Assembly: GCF_002368295.1 (NCBI RefSeq) | Contig: NZ_AP018248.1 | Location: 558,001-622,000, forward strand | Reading direction: 5' to 3' | DNA length: 64,000 nucleotides | Origin: Tolypothrix tenuis PCC 7101 | GTDB lineage: Bacteria; Cyanobacteriota; Cyanobacteriia; Cyanobacteriales; Nostocaceae | Shown here: positions 7,634 to 17,417 of the stretch, piece by piece | Position numbering within the stretch: position 1 is the stretch's first letter | Layout of the letters: every line of letters begins with the position of its first letter | Translations under genes and position numbers: made by a program | Notes under the pieces: model-generated | Seen by the model: only the letters and a program-made list of their open reading frames with translations | Databases searched by the model: none | What the model was told of the DNA's origin: nothing

Positions 7634-9049
7634 TTACAAATCACAAACTTGTGAAGCATCACTTAAATCTAATTCACCAAAACTAATCAAACCTAAATGT
7701 TCGGGGTTTCTCATCAATTCTTTGGCTAATAAAAATCCAGTAATTGTCCAAGTTTGATATCTTCTCGCTTCTTTGCCAATTAATAAACCCCTAGTCCCAT
7801 CATAATATTCTGGCCATTCATCTGCACTCAAGCGTGTTTCGGCAAGTGCGATCGCTTTTTCAGCAAGATTTATTCTACCTGTTTTTTGAGCAGCAGCAGT
7901 TAACAACCACAATAAAACAGGCCAGCTGCCACCATTATGATACGACCAAGGTATATTTTTAGGGTCACATCCAGTAAAAATCCTGTACTCTTCTTTTTCG
8001 ACAGCCGGAAAGCAGATTTTCATCGGCATTTCTCCCACTAGGTCTTGCCATTGTTCTTCAATCAGGTTCATAATGGCTTGCGATTGGCGATCGCTCGCTA
8101 AAGAAGAAATAATTGCCATTAAATTTCCCAGTGCAAAAAAGCGTGTATCTAGCTGTGACGGCCCAACATTTCCTGCTAAATAACCACCAATTTTTGGTAA
8201 CCAAAGAGCCAAGTTAATATAAGAAATTGAATCTGCATAAATATTAAATTGATTAACTGCTGTTTGTCCGTATTCCTCACCTTTAAAGTGATAAATTATA
8301 TTCAGACGAGGTATATCTATCCAATAATGATTGCGAATATGCTCTCTTAATAAAGGTAAGCGGTTATTAATACCGATTACAATTTCTTCATTACCAGCAC
8401 AAATTAATAGCTTGCGCGCCGCCCGTAAAGCTGCATAAAATAAAACTTGAATTTCTAAAGGATAACCATAAATACCTAAACGCCGATGAATCATACAAGA
8501 ACCATCTGGAACTAATAGCGTTGGGTACATATCAAATCGCGTCGCCAAGCAGAGTTCCATAATTAACATGATTCCTTGCTGAAATTGCGGCTGTAAGGCA
8601 AATTTTATATCTTTTGTAGCTTTAACATAGGCATATAAAATCAGAATCCACCATAGACAAGAATCAACTGGTGTCACTCGTGCGATCGCCTGTTCACCAA
8701 AATCCGCTTCTAAGGTTTCTTGTCCATCTTTTACTACAACTTTAAAGCTGGCTGGTATCAAACCTTTACCACGAGTATAAGCGTTTAATTGATTTTGTGT
8801 AGGTTGTAATTTTAAAGTCTCTTCCAAAAAATTTTGGACAATATCATATCTACCTTTAATCAGAAAAAGTATGGCTGAAGAGACGAAATCTCGCACAAAG
8901 CAATGGTCATAATTCAACCCTGTTGATGATGGATCTCTTGCAGCTATTGTACCTACAGGACGACCTTGATAATAGAGAATTGAATTTTCTAGCAGTTCCC
9001 AGGCCTGTTTTTCTATATCATCAAATGTATATAATTTCTCTTTTTCCAT
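7634..9049 (-). CDS. GH100 alkaline/neutral invertase paralogue with Asp188 replaced by His
   Basis: This 471-residue member of glycoside hydrolase family 100 aligns along its whole length with the neighbouring invertase at 9509. The family hydrolyses sucrose to glucose and fructose in the cytoplasm. Family landmarks are FGEQAIARVTPVDS, LAGNVGPSQLDTRFF, GCDPKNIPWSYHNGG and EWPEYYDG, which holds the general base E414. Where the neighbour has MIDRRLG, with D188 the general acid in Anabaena InvA numbering, this protein has MIHRRLG (codon 8486-8488, CAT). It may be inactive or altered. The ATG at 9049 is chosen because GGAG lies 11 bases upstream, exactly as in the paralogue; a GTG at 9061 is the alternative. 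Confidence 0.88.
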   Translation of the reverse strand: MEKEKLYTFDDIEKQAWELLENSILYYQGRPVGTIAARDPSSTGLNYDHCFVRDFVSSAILFLIKGRYDIVQNFLEETLKLQPTQNQLNAYTRGKGLIPASFKVVVKDGQETLEADFGEQAIARVTPVDSCLWWILILYAYVKATKDIKFALQPQFQQGIMLIMELCLATRFDMYPTLLVPDGSCMIHRRLGIYGYPLEIQVLFYAALRAARKLLICAGNEEIVIGINNRLPLLREHIRNHYWIDIPRLNIIYHFKGEEYGQTAVNQFNIYADSISYINLALWLPKIGGYLAGNVGPSQLDTRFFALGNLMAIISSLASDRQSQAIMNLIEEQWQDLVGEMPMKICFPAVEKEEYRIFTGCDPKNIPWSYHNGGSWPVLLWLLTAAAQKTGRINLAEKAIALAETRLSADEWPEYYDGTRGLLIGKEARRYQTWTITGFLLAKELMRNPEHLGLISFGELDLSDASQVCDL

Positions 9050-9508
9050 AGCGATAAACACTCCATTTTGCTTGGATGTTGGCAGTAGATGATACTTTTA
9101 TTGAGTGCTGAAGCTTTAATACTTTTACTTAGGTAATAGCTACAGATATATAGTTGCAGAGTATTTACCACACTTTCCCGGCACTATATTTCTTCACATA
9201 TTCTTTCAGGATAACCTAAGTTTTTCAATTAATTCATTTGGTTTGATGACATATTATTGAATCTGTCATGGAGAACAAATGAGAAAAATATAAAAGCACT
9301 TTTAACTACAAAATAGCTTGGGGGATATTATCTCTGCAAGTACGGCATACTGCGTGAATTCTTGATTGATGGTGCGGCGCTTTGCGAAAATACACCCTAT
9401 AAGAATTGATTAAACATGATGAATTAAAGATGTAATGTACAAAAAAATCCCGCCTGTTTAAAGCGGGGATTTTTCTGTATAGCTATAATTATCTATTGCC
9501 AGGTATTT
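9050..9508. other. 459-bp gap between the two invertase genes
   Basis: AT-rich sequence with the leader of the first invertase next to 9049 and the terminator of the second at 9441-9475. The terminator suggests that the two paralogues are transcribed separately. I see no other gene. Confidence 0.6.
9441..9475 (-). terminator. Rho-independent terminator of the second invertase
   Basis: Read on the minus strand, an aatccccgc arm, a short loop, a gcgggatt arm and a run of seven T form a classic intrinsic terminator with one bulged base. It lies 34 bp after the stop of the invertase at 9509. Confidence 0.85.
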
Positions 9509-10957
9509 CTAGTGTGATAGGTATGGATCTACACTGCTAATTTCAAATTCACAAGCTCTAGAAACTGCTTCTGGGGATAATTCATCAAAACTCACCAATT
9601 TTAAAGAACTGGGGTTAGCTATTAGTTCTTTTGCTAATAAAAATCCAGCAATTGACCAAGTTTGATATTTTCTAGCTTGCTTACCAATTAATCGCCCTTT
9701 CTTACCATCGTAATATTCTGGCCATTCATCTTCAACTAGACGTGTTTGAGCAATTTCAATTGCTTTTCTCACTAAACCTGTTTTGTGAGTTTTAACAGCA
9801 GCAGCCGCTAACATCCACATCAACACAGGCCAGCTACCAGCATTATGATATGACCAAGGAATATTTTTTGGATCGCAACCAGTAACAATTCTATACTCTT
9901 CATGTTCCAAAGCAGGGAAACAAATTTTCATAGGCATATCTCCTACTAAATCTTCCCATCTTTCTTCAATCAAAGTCATAATTGCTTGCGACTGTTCTTC
10001 AGTAGCCAGGTCAGAAATAATCGCCATCAAATTACCAAGTGAAAAGAAGCGAGTATCTAGTTGTGATGGGCCAACATTCCCAGCTAAATAACCGCCTTTT
10101 CTTGGCAACCATTTGTCTAATTCATAATAGGGAATAGAGTCTACATATATATTGAATAAATTGACTGCTCCTTTGCCATATTCTTCACTCTTGAAGCGGT
10201 AAATTGCATTAAGGCGATTAATATCTATCCAATAATGCTGACGAATATGAGCGCATAAAAGAGGTAAGCGGTTATCAATTGCGGCGAAAACATCTTGGTT
10301 ACCATCGCAAATTAATAACTCACGCGCAGCACGCAGAGCCGCATAAAATAATACTTGAATTTCTAGAGGATGACCATATATACCCAAACGACGGTCAATC
10401 ATACAAGCGCCATCTGGAACTAATAGCGTTGGGTACATATCAAATCGATTCGCCAAGCAAATTTCCATAATTAACCTAATCCCAGTTTGGAATTCAGGTC
10501 GATCAGCTAGCGAATAATCTTTGGTAGAGACAACATAAGCACGCAACAAAAGAATCCACCACAGACAAGAATCTACAGGTGTGACTCTAGCGATCGCGTG
10601 TTCGCCAAAATCAGCCTCTAAATACTCTTCGCCATTAATAGACACAACTTTAAAACTAGCAGGAATTAATCCTCTTCCCGGCTTATATGCATCCAATGCT
10701 CTTTCTTTAGGCTGTAACTTTAAGGTTTCTTCCAGAAAATTGCGGACAATTTCTGGTTTACCTTTGAGCAGAAAAATTAAAGCCGATGAGACAAAATCGC
10801 GAATAAAACATTGGTCGTAATTCAGCGCCTCTACAGACGGATCGTATGCGGCCAAAGTCCCAACAGGACGACCTTGATAATAGAGAATCGACTTTTCTAA
10901 TGCTTGCCAAGCTTGTTCTTCTATATTTTCAGCTATTACCAATTCGTTTATTTGCAT
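9509..10957 (-). CDS. GH100 alkaline/neutral invertase (complete catalytic pair)
   Basis: Cytoplasmic sucrose hydrolase of 482 residues in the same family as Anabaena InvA/InvB. Both catalytic residues are present at their InvA numbers: D188 in MIDRRLGIYG and E414 in EWPEYYDG. Other family blocks are GLIPASFKVV, TPVDSCLWWILL, GGYLAGNVGPSQLD and IPWSYHNAGSWPVLMW. The ATG at 10957 has GGAG 11 bases upstream; the open frame to 11116 adds 53 Cys-rich residues unlike the family and is rejected. An 8-bp inverted repeat (aactgcca at 11108, tggcagtt at 11134) sits in the upstream region and could be an operator. Whether it corresponds to InvA or InvB cannot be told without alignment. Confidence 0.92.
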   Translation of the reverse strand: MQINELVIAENIEEQAWQALEKSILYYQGRPVGTLAAYDPSVEALNYDQCFIRDFVSSALIFLLKGKPEIVRNFLEETLKLQPKERALDAYKPGRGLIPASFKVVSINGEEYLEADFGEHAIARVTPVDSCLWWILLLRAYVVSTKDYSLADRPEFQTGIRLIMEICLANRFDMYPTLLVPDGACMIDRRLGIYGHPLEIQVLFYAALRAARELLICDGNQDVFAAIDNRLPLLCAHIRQHYWIDINRLNAIYRFKSEEYGKGAVNLFNIYVDSIPYYELDKWLPRKGGYLAGNVGPSQLDTRFFSLGNLMAIISDLATEEQSQAIMTLIEERWEDLVGDMPMKICFPALEHEEYRIVTGCDPKNIPWSYHNAGSWPVLMWMLAAAAVKTHKTGLVRKAIEIAQTRLVEDEWPEYYDGKKGRLIGKQARKYQTWSIAGFLLAKELIANPSSLKLVSFDELSPEAVSRACEFEISSVDPYLSH

Positions 10958-11789
10958 CGCCAGAATAACTCCACTAGATTTGTAAATTTGTGGTAGATGC
11001 GTTCGTTTTGACGTATGGACTTTGCTATCCCGATCATAACAAAGACGATTTTTTGGATAGCAAATGCAATTTGGGAATAAATGATTAACTCTACAAAAGC
11101 TGTCTATAACTGCCAATTATTATGCTGCTTAACTGGCAGTTAATTTGCTTTTAAGCAATAAGCATCTTGGTGAAAGAGAACTTTTTATCTCTCACCTTAA
11201 GAAATGATATTACTTTGAAAGCAGTTACGCAAAATATATTTTTAGCTTGAGCGCAAATCGACTTTTATGCCTGGAATGCTTGATTTATCAACCAAAAATA
11301 TATTGCTAACACTGTTGAAGATTTCCTTAGAGTTTCAAATAGTTAAAGTATTTTTACGTAGCTAGGATTTAGTTTTTGACACTAAAAATTATTCTATTCC
11401 CCTATAACTTAATAATTTATAACGTTTTTTCAAATTATGCAATACGAATTCTTAAAAAAAATGAATTGTCAATACATCTTAGGGGCTATGTATTGTAACC
11501 TATATATTTATAAAGTGGCTAGTATATAGAAGTAAGTGGCTAAAATACTCTGAATACCAGAGTGATAAACTACTAATCTTTTATAACCTTGCTAATAAAG
11601 GAAAAATAGCTCATCTTAAGAGAATTTAAAGTAATTATTGTAACATTAGCAAATTTTAATAAATTTGTAGTTAACTAACATTAATGCTATTAGCTACAGT
11701 TCAGCTTAATAAAGATTCGTAAAGTAGAAGGTCGAGAAAAGCGATACCCACGATAAATGTACTTACTCTGTATAAGTTGGTAGCTTCCA
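10958..11789. other. 832-bp intergenic region upstream of the invertase gene
   Basis: AT-rich sequence that holds the promoter of the invertase at 9509 and the 3' end of the WD40 gene. The only structure I see is the inverted repeat 11108-11115/11134-11141. No ORF or RNA gene is convincing. Confidence 0.6.
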
Positions 11790-13574
11790 TTAATAAAATC
11801 TACTGTGGATATGACTATTCCATTGCTCCAGAAACTTTTGATAAGCCTGATTTATTGATTGCATTGAGGCTTTAGCATTCTCAGAAGCGTTAAGATCAGG
11901 ATGGTAAAATCTTGCTAATCGACGGTAAGCAAGCTTCACTTCATTGGGATGAGCATCCCGATCTACACCCAAAACTTCCCACCACAACTCAGAATCTATA
12001 TTTTCGAGTGTGAATTTATCAAAGCTTTGAGTTCTTTGCCAAATCTGGATTGTAGCATTATTACCACCACTAATCAGGCTTTTGCCATCAGGACTAAAAG
12101 CTACAGGACTACGACCATAAAAAGTTTGTATGATTTCTCCTGTAGGCAGATGCCAAATGTTAATTACACCATCACTGCTGCTACTAGCTAAAGTGTTACT
12201 ATTAATGCTGAGACTAATAGATAAAACTGCCGTTGAGTGTCTAGTGAGGGTGTGGAGTAATTCACCAGTATTGAGATTCCAAATTTTAATTGTGGTGTCT
12301 GTACTGCCACTAATTAAGGTTTGACCATCAGAACTAATAACAACCGTATTAACTGCTGCTAAATGTCCAGATAAAATAGAGCGCTGTTTTCTAGTATTGA
12401 CATCCCAAATTCTAATAGTTTTATCCGCACTACCACTCACAATAGTTTTGCTATCTGGGCTAAAAATAACGGCTAAAACTGCATCTAAATGCCCATTTAA
12501 AGTACATTTAATTGTTCCTGTATAACATCCCCAAATTCTGATAGTTTTATCATTACTACCACTCACAATGTATTTACCATCAGAGCTAAAGGCAACGGAG
12601 TGAATAAAACCGTTATGGCTGTAGGGAGAGTTTAAATAAAAAAATGTACGCAAGAATTTTCTTGTATCTATCTGCCAACTGCTAATTTTGCGATCAACAC
12701 TACCACTAACAATTTTTTGACCATCGGGGCTAATAGCCACAGATAAAACCGCTTCTGCTTGTCCTGAGAAAGTATAAAGCCATTTTCCGCTACTTAAATC
12801 CCATAGATGAACTTGTTTGTCATTACTGCCAGTAGCTAGGAGATTACTATCAGGACTGATTGCGATCGCATTTACTGCTGCTGAGTGTCCCTTGAGTGTG
12901 CGTATACATTTCCAAGCTTCTGTTGTTGCAGTTGTTGGAGGAATGATTTTTGTTTCAATCTTGGCAGGAGAAGGTTCAGGATTCGTTTGATTTTTTTCTT
13001 TTAATTCAGCCTTCAATTGTTCCAATTCATCTTCAATTTCTAAAGCCGCAAATTTGGGGTTGAGATCCTCACCAGATAAAAATGCCTCTAACTCCATCAC
13101 AGCTGCGGCATAATCATCCATCGCTAGGACTTTCTCTTCCATGCGCTCAAAAACTTGTGCAGAAGTTTCCTTACTTTCCGATTCATCTAACAGCTTGGCA
13201 ATCCCATAAGCAGCGAGTCCCACTACCGCACCAACCCCTACCATAGGTACTGTACCAATACCAACCACCAGCCCTATTTTTGGCGCAACTAATCCCATCC
13301 CACCCACAACGCTAGAAAAGCCAGCACCACCAACTGCGCCAATACCCATTGCGCCAAAAGCTGCTGCATCTCCTTGGGCGATCGCACTAAACGCCCCATA
13401 AGCAGCTGCACCACCTACAGCACCAATCCCAACTACTGGAATTGTGCCAAGTCCCACAGCACCAAATCCTCCAGCTAATCCCATCCCGCCAACTGTTGCG
13501 GAAACGCCAGCGCCTGTTATGCTGCCTCCAGCAATAAATGCTGCACCTGTTTGAGAATTTTGAGTCACTTTCAA
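11790..13574 (-). CDS. Gly-rich membrane-like domain + WD40 propeller + C-terminal J domain protein
   Basis: This 594-residue protein has an unusual order of parts. Residues 21-66 and 83-129 are two copies of a Gly/Ala/Val-rich segment (shared VGGMGL and VVGIGAVGGAAAYG-like blocks), likely membrane-inserting or glycine-zipper. A charged linker follows (130-220), then seven WD40 repeats (about 222-515), enough for one closed propeller. The last part is a J domain (531-594) with WWEVLGVDRDAHPNEVKLAY and the DnaK-stimulating HPD at 558-560. J domains are usually N-terminal, so the C-terminal position is notable. It probably brings Hsp70 to a membrane or to WD40 clients; that is inference. No operon partner. 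Confidence 0.85.
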   Translation of the reverse strand: MKVTQNSQTGAAFIAGGSITGAGVSATVGGMGLAGGFGAVGLGTIPVVGIGAVGGAAAYGAFSAIAQGDAAAFGAMGIGAVGGAGFSSVVGGMGLVAPKIGLVVGIGTVPMVGVGAVVGLAAYGIAKLLDESESKETSAQVFERMEEKVLAMDDYAAAVMELEAFLSGEDLNPKFAALEIEDELEQLKAELKEKNQTNPEPSPAKIETKIIPPTTATTEAWKCIRTLKGHSAAVNAIAISPDSNLLATGSNDKQVHLWDLSSGKWLYTFSGQAEAVLSVAISPDGQKIVSGSVDRKISSWQIDTRKFLRTFFYLNSPYSHNGFIHSVAFSSDGKYIVSGSNDKTIRIWGCYTGTIKCTLNGHLDAVLAVIFSPDSKTIVSGSADKTIRIWDVNTRKQRSILSGHLAAVNTVVISSDGQTLISGSTDTTIKIWNLNTGELLHTLTRHSTAVLSISLSINSNTLASSSSDGVINIWHLPTGEIIQTFYGRSPVAFSPDGKSLISGGNNATIQIWQRTQSFDKFTLENIDSELWWEVLGVDRDAHPNEVKLAYRRLARFYHPDLNASENAKASMQSINQAYQKFLEQWNSHIHSRFY

Positions 13575-13770
13575 TTCATTTGGAGAATCTCTTCATCAAC
13601 GATGCTCCAGATAAAAAACAGATGAGAATGGAAAAAATACTTAAAAGTTTCTCTATCCTCTTCATGCTCAATTTCTATCGCCACAAAAAGGATGCAAACC
13701 CCTAAATTTACTTATAAATAACATAGATTGGTACAAGGCAAAAAACTTAAGTATGGGTATTGTAATGGGT

Positions 13771-13803
13771 GAATTTTGAATTTTGAATTTTGAATTTTGA
13801 ATT
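13771..13803. repeat. heptanucleotide tandem repeat (gaatttt, 4.7 units)
   Basis: Exact tandem array between the divergent WD40 gene and bciB, about 60 bp upstream of the bciB start. Confidence 0.95.
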
Positions 13804-13863
13804 CCCCGGAGGGGTTGACGGTATTGTAGTAAAAGCGATGCCTGGATAAAACAAAGAATTTAT

Positions 13864-15057
13864 ATGACTTCGGTTTCTCCTCATAAAAAAGCCAAAGCCT
13901 TAAAACCCACTAGCCGCCGCCCTGCTAAAGAACTGTGCAGCGAGTGCGGACTGTGCGATACATACTACATCCACTACGTCAAAGAAGCCTGCGCCTTCAT
14001 TAATCAGCAGATAGGGGAACTAGAAGCACAAACCCACACCCGTTCTCGCAATCTCGATAACCCTGATGAACTATACTTTGGTGTTCATCAAGACATGATG
14101 GCGGCGCGGAAACAGCAACCCATCGAAGGCGCACAGTGGACAGGTATTGTCAGTTCCCTGGCGATTGAAATGCTGAATCGTGGGCTAGTTGAAGGTGTTG
14201 TCTGTGTCCAAAACACCAAAGAAGACCGCTTTCAACCGATGCCAATTATTGCCCGTACCCCAGAGGAAATACTGGCAGCGAGAGTCAATAAACCAACACT
14301 ATCACCCAATCTCTCAGTTTTAGAGCAAATAGAACAATCTGGGATGAAACGGCTGTTAGTGATTGGAGTTGGTTGCCAAATCCAGGCATTAAGAGCCGTA
14401 GAAAAACAGCTAGGCTTAGAAAAGCTGTATGTTTTAGGTACACCTTGCGTAGATAATGTTACCCGCGCTGGACTGCAAAAATTCTTAGAAACCACCAGCC
14501 GATCGCCTGAGACTGTCGTGCATTACGAATTTATGCAAGACTTTCGCGTTCACTTCAAACATGAGGATGGCTCTACAGAAATGGTGCCATTCTTTGGTTT
14601 AAAAACTAATAAGCTCAAAGATGTCTTTGCCCCCTCATGTATGAGTTGCTTTGACTACGTTAATTCTTTGGCAGATTTAGTTGTCGGCTATATGGGCGCA
14701 CCCTTTGGCTGGCAATGGATTGTTGTAAGAAATGATACAGGAAAAGAAATGCTGGACTTGGTAAAAGACCAGTTAGACACGCAACCTGTCATGTCCCAAG
14801 GAAATCGCAAAGAAGCTGTACAGCAAAGTATTCCGGCTTACGATAAAGCTGTGACTCTTCCCATGTGGGCAGCAAAACTGATGGGTGTGGTGATTGAGAA
14901 AATTGGCCCAAAAGGTTTGGAATATGCCCGATTTTCCATTGATTCCCACTTCACTCGTAATTACCTGTATGTGAAGCGGAATCACCCGGAGAAGTTGGAA
15001 GCCCATGTACCGGAGTATGCCAAGAGAATCGTTGAGCAGTATAAGTTACCAGACTAA
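13864..15057 (+). CDS. bciB: ferredoxin-dependent 3,8-divinyl (proto)chlorophyllide 8-vinyl reductase
   Basis: This 397-residue protein belongs to the coenzyme F420 hydrogenase/dehydrogenase beta-subunit family. The cyanobacterial member (Slr1923 type) reduces the 8-vinyl group of divinyl chlorophyllide with electrons from ferredoxin. The N-terminal Cys cluster ELCSECGLCDTYY (C25, C28, C31) is a Fe-S ligand set. Further family cysteines are in GVGCQIQALR, GTPCVDN and APSCMSCFDYVN, next to the LADLVVGYMGAPFGWQW stretch. The plant 7-hydroxymethyl chlorophyll a reductase is a close relative and an alternative name. The 3' end converges with the PLP lyase gene 12 bp away. Confidence 0.85.
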   Translation: MTSVSPHKKAKALKPTSRRPAKELCSECGLCDTYYIHYVKEACAFINQQIGELEAQTHTRSRNLDNPDELYFGVHQDMMAARKQQPIEGAQWTGIVSSLAIEMLNRGLVEGVVCVQNTKEDRFQPMPIIARTPEEILAARVNKPTLSPNLSVLEQIEQSGMKRLLVIGVGCQIQALRAVEKQLGLEKLYVLGTPCVDNVTRAGLQKFLETTSRSPETVVHYEFMQDFRVHFKHEDGSTEMVPFFGLKTNKLKDVFAPSCMSCFDYVNSLADLVVGYMGAPFGWQWIVVRNDTGKEMLDLVKDQLDTQPVMSQGNRKEAVQQSIPAYDKAVTLPMWAAKLMGVVIEKIGPKGLEYARFSIDSHFTRNYLYVKRNHPEKLEAHVPEYAKRIVEQYKLPD

Positions 15058-15069
15058 TACGCAACGATT

Positions 15070-16299
15070 TTAAGCAGGGCCGACAGCTTCTATTGCTGCT
15101 TCTAGTGCGATCGCAATATGTGTCCAATGGGTACCCCCCTGGCAATAAACCACATAAGGCTCACGCAACGGCCCATCTGCGGAAAATTCCAAGGTGCTAC
15201 CTTCGATAAATGTTCCCCCAGCCATCACTACCTGGCTCTCATACCCCGGCATTTCATCGGGGATGGGGTCAAGGTAGGAACCGATGGGAGAATTTTGTTG
15301 TACAGCTTTACAGAAGGCAATTAGCTTTTTGGCGGAACCGAGTTTAATTGCTTGAATTACATCGCGGCGAGGTGCAAGCGGTGCAGGATTGACCGGATAA
15401 CCCAGTTTGTCAAAGACATAACCTGTGAGGTGAGTGCCTTTCATTGCTTCTCCCACCATCTGCGGCGCGAGAAATAAGCCCTGGAATAGAAGGCGATTTT
15501 GGTCAAAGGTTGCACCACCATAACTACCAATGCCAGGGGCAGTGAGACGACAGGCGGCAGCTTCTACTAAGTCAGCGCGACCAGCAACATAACCGCCAGC
15601 AGTCACAATTGTGCCACCAGGATTTTTAATCAATGAACCCGCCATTAAATCAGTACCGACATGGGTGGGTTCTTGGGTTTCGATAAATTCACCGTAGCAG
15701 TTATCTACAAAACAAACGGTGTTGGGATTTTGCTGTTTTACTAGTTGGACAATTTTTTCGATGTCAGCAATCGATAAGCTAGGCCGCCAAGAATATCCGC
15801 AGGAACGTTGAATTAATACTAAACGTGTGTTATGAGTCACGTTAGTACTTAAAGCTTGCCAATCAATATTTCCATCAGGTGTTAAGTCTAATTGGCGGTA
15901 ATTTATGCCAAACTCAGTAAGGGAACCTTGACCTTTACCCCGTAAACCAATCACTTCTTCGAGCGTATCGTAGGGAGCACCGACCACTGCTAACATTTCA
16001 TCTCCAGGACGCAGCACACCATACAAGGCACAAGCGATCGCGTGAGTCCCTGAAACAAACTGTACCCGTACTGCCGCAGCTTCAGCACCCATTATTTCGG
16101 CAAATACTTTATCTAAAGTTTCTCTTCCTAAATCATCGTGTCCGTATCCACTTACACCTGCAAAGTGGTGTGCACCTACGCGTTGATGACGAAAGGCATT
16201 TAGTACTCGTTGAAGATTGTGCTTGACCTGAGCGTCAATTCCAGAAAAAATCTCTAACAGTGCCTGTTCTGCTTGCCGCAGCTGTTCCAAGCTGTTCAT
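15070..16299 (-). CDS. PLP-dependent methionine gamma-lyase family (aluminium-resistance-like) protein
   Basis: Fold-type I PLP enzyme of 409 residues. The likely PLP lysine is in GSLIKNPGGTI, and the cofactor-binding region includes VQFVSGTHAIACALYGVLRPGDEM and CFVDNCYGEF. The N-terminus QRVLNAFRHQRVGAHHFAGVSGYGHDD is diagnostic of the family named aluminium-resistance or methionine gamma-lyase-like. The true substrate in cyanobacteria is not known to me. A GAGGAACC sequence precedes the ATG. It is divergent from desC, with an 86-bp shared upstream region. Confidence 0.85.
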   Translation of the reverse strand: MNSLEQLRQAEQALLEIFSGIDAQVKHNLQRVLNAFRHQRVGAHHFAGVSGYGHDDLGRETLDKVFAEIMGAEAAAVRVQFVSGTHAIACALYGVLRPGDEMLAVVGAPYDTLEEVIGLRGKGQGSLTEFGINYRQLDLTPDGNIDWQALSTNVTHNTRLVLIQRSCGYSWRPSLSIADIEKIVQLVKQQNPNTVCFVDNCYGEFIETQEPTHVGTDLMAGSLIKNPGGTIVTAGGYVAGRADLVEAAACRLTAPGIGSYGGATFDQNRLLFQGLFLAPQMVGEAMKGTHLTGYVFDKLGYPVNPAPLAPRRDVIQAIKLGSAKKLIAFCKAVQQNSPIGSYLDPIPDEMPGYESQVVMAGGTFIEGSTLEFSADGPLREPYVVYCQGGTHWTHIAIALEAAIEAVGPA

Positions 16300-16385
16300 T
16301 GGTTCCTCATTAAAAAAAAATTAAATAAATATGCGGATTTTGGGATCGCGCAGATTAGGCTTCACCTTTCCTATTCAGGTTACTC

Positions 16386-17204
16386 ATGACAATTGCTACC
16401 TCAACCAAACTTAAAATTAACTGGGTTAATACCCTCTTCTTCGCTGCGTTGCACATCGGAGCGCTATTTGCCTTGCTTCCTAGTAACTTTAGCTGGAATG
16501 CAGTTGGTGTAGGTTTATTGCTCTACTGGATAACTGGTGGTTTAGGTATTACTCTAGGTTTTCACCGCCTGGTTACCCATCGCAGTTTTCAAACTCCCAA
16601 GTGGTTGGAATATCTATTGGTGCTTTTCGGAACTCTCGCTTGCCAAGGCGGGCCAATTGAGTGGGTAGGTACACACCGTATCCATCATCTACACTCGGAT
16701 ACTGAACAAGACCCCCATGATTCTAATAAGGGCTTTTGGTGGAGCCATATGGGTTGGCTGATTTATCACGCACCCGCTCACGCTGAGGTTCCTCGCTTCA
16801 CTAAAGACATTGCCGATGACCCAGTTTATCAGTTTTTGCAAAAATATTTTATTCTCGTCCAAGTGGCGCTAGGCTTGTTGCTCTTGGCAATTGGTGGTTG
16901 GCCGATGGTTGTTTGGGGCATTTTTGTGCGGATTGTTTGGGTTTACCACTGTACCTGGTTGGTAAATAGTGCTACACATAAATTTGGTTATCGTACTCAC
17001 GAATCTGGCGATCGCTCCACTAATTGCTGGTGGGTAGCTTTACTGGTGTTTGGCGAAGGCTGGCACAATAACCACCACGCTTTCCAATACTCAGCACGTC
17101 ACGGCTTGGAATGGTGGGAAATTGACATGACTTGGATGACTATTCAATTACTACAAGTGCTTGGTCTAGCTACAAATGTGAAGTTAGCAGATAAAAAGTC
17201 ATAA
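16386..17204 (+). CDS. desC: acyl-lipid Delta9 fatty acid desaturase DesC
   Basis: Membrane di-iron desaturase of 272 residues that puts the first double bond into stearoyl/palmitoyl chains of membrane lipids. The three histidine boxes are complete: HRLVTH (60-65), HRIHH (97-101) and HNNHH (227-231). Hydrophobic helices flank them (about 14-32, 38-57, 152-185). The sequence is of the acyl-CoA/acyl-lipid Delta9 type, not the DesA type. It is first of four desaturase genes on this strand and supplies the substrate for DesA. Confidence 0.93.
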   Translation: MTIATSTKLKINWVNTLFFAALHIGALFALLPSNFSWNAVGVGLLLYWITGGLGITLGFHRLVTHRSFQTPKWLEYLLVLFGTLACQGGPIEWVGTHRIHHLHSDTEQDPHDSNKGFWWSHMGWLIYHAPAHAEVPRFTKDIADDPVYQFLQKYFILVQVALGLLLLAIGGWPMVVWGIFVRIVWVYHCTWLVNSATHKFGYRTHESGDRSTNCWWVALLVFGEGWHNNHHAFQYSARHGLEWWEIDMTWMTIQLLQVLGLATNVKLADKKS

Positions 17205-17417
17205 GCCAGTAATCTACTGTCAATTGCATCTTGACATTAGGCAGTTGATAGTTTACTGAGTGGCAAAGTTTTTTTAGTAACCAAAAATATTGGTTCCCTT
17301 AACTCTTAAACAAGAGTGAGTTGGGTTACTATAATCCGAGACGTTAATGTGTATAAGCTTTACGGCAAACCACTTTGTGGTGTGTTGGTGGAAGATTTTG
17401 TTGTTTTTCAGGTTTTC

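Noticed and set aside
11001..11116. N-terminal extension of the invertase at 9509
   Set aside because: The 53 extra residues are Cys- and Arg-rich, lack a family match, and lie upstream of the GGAG-supported ATG.
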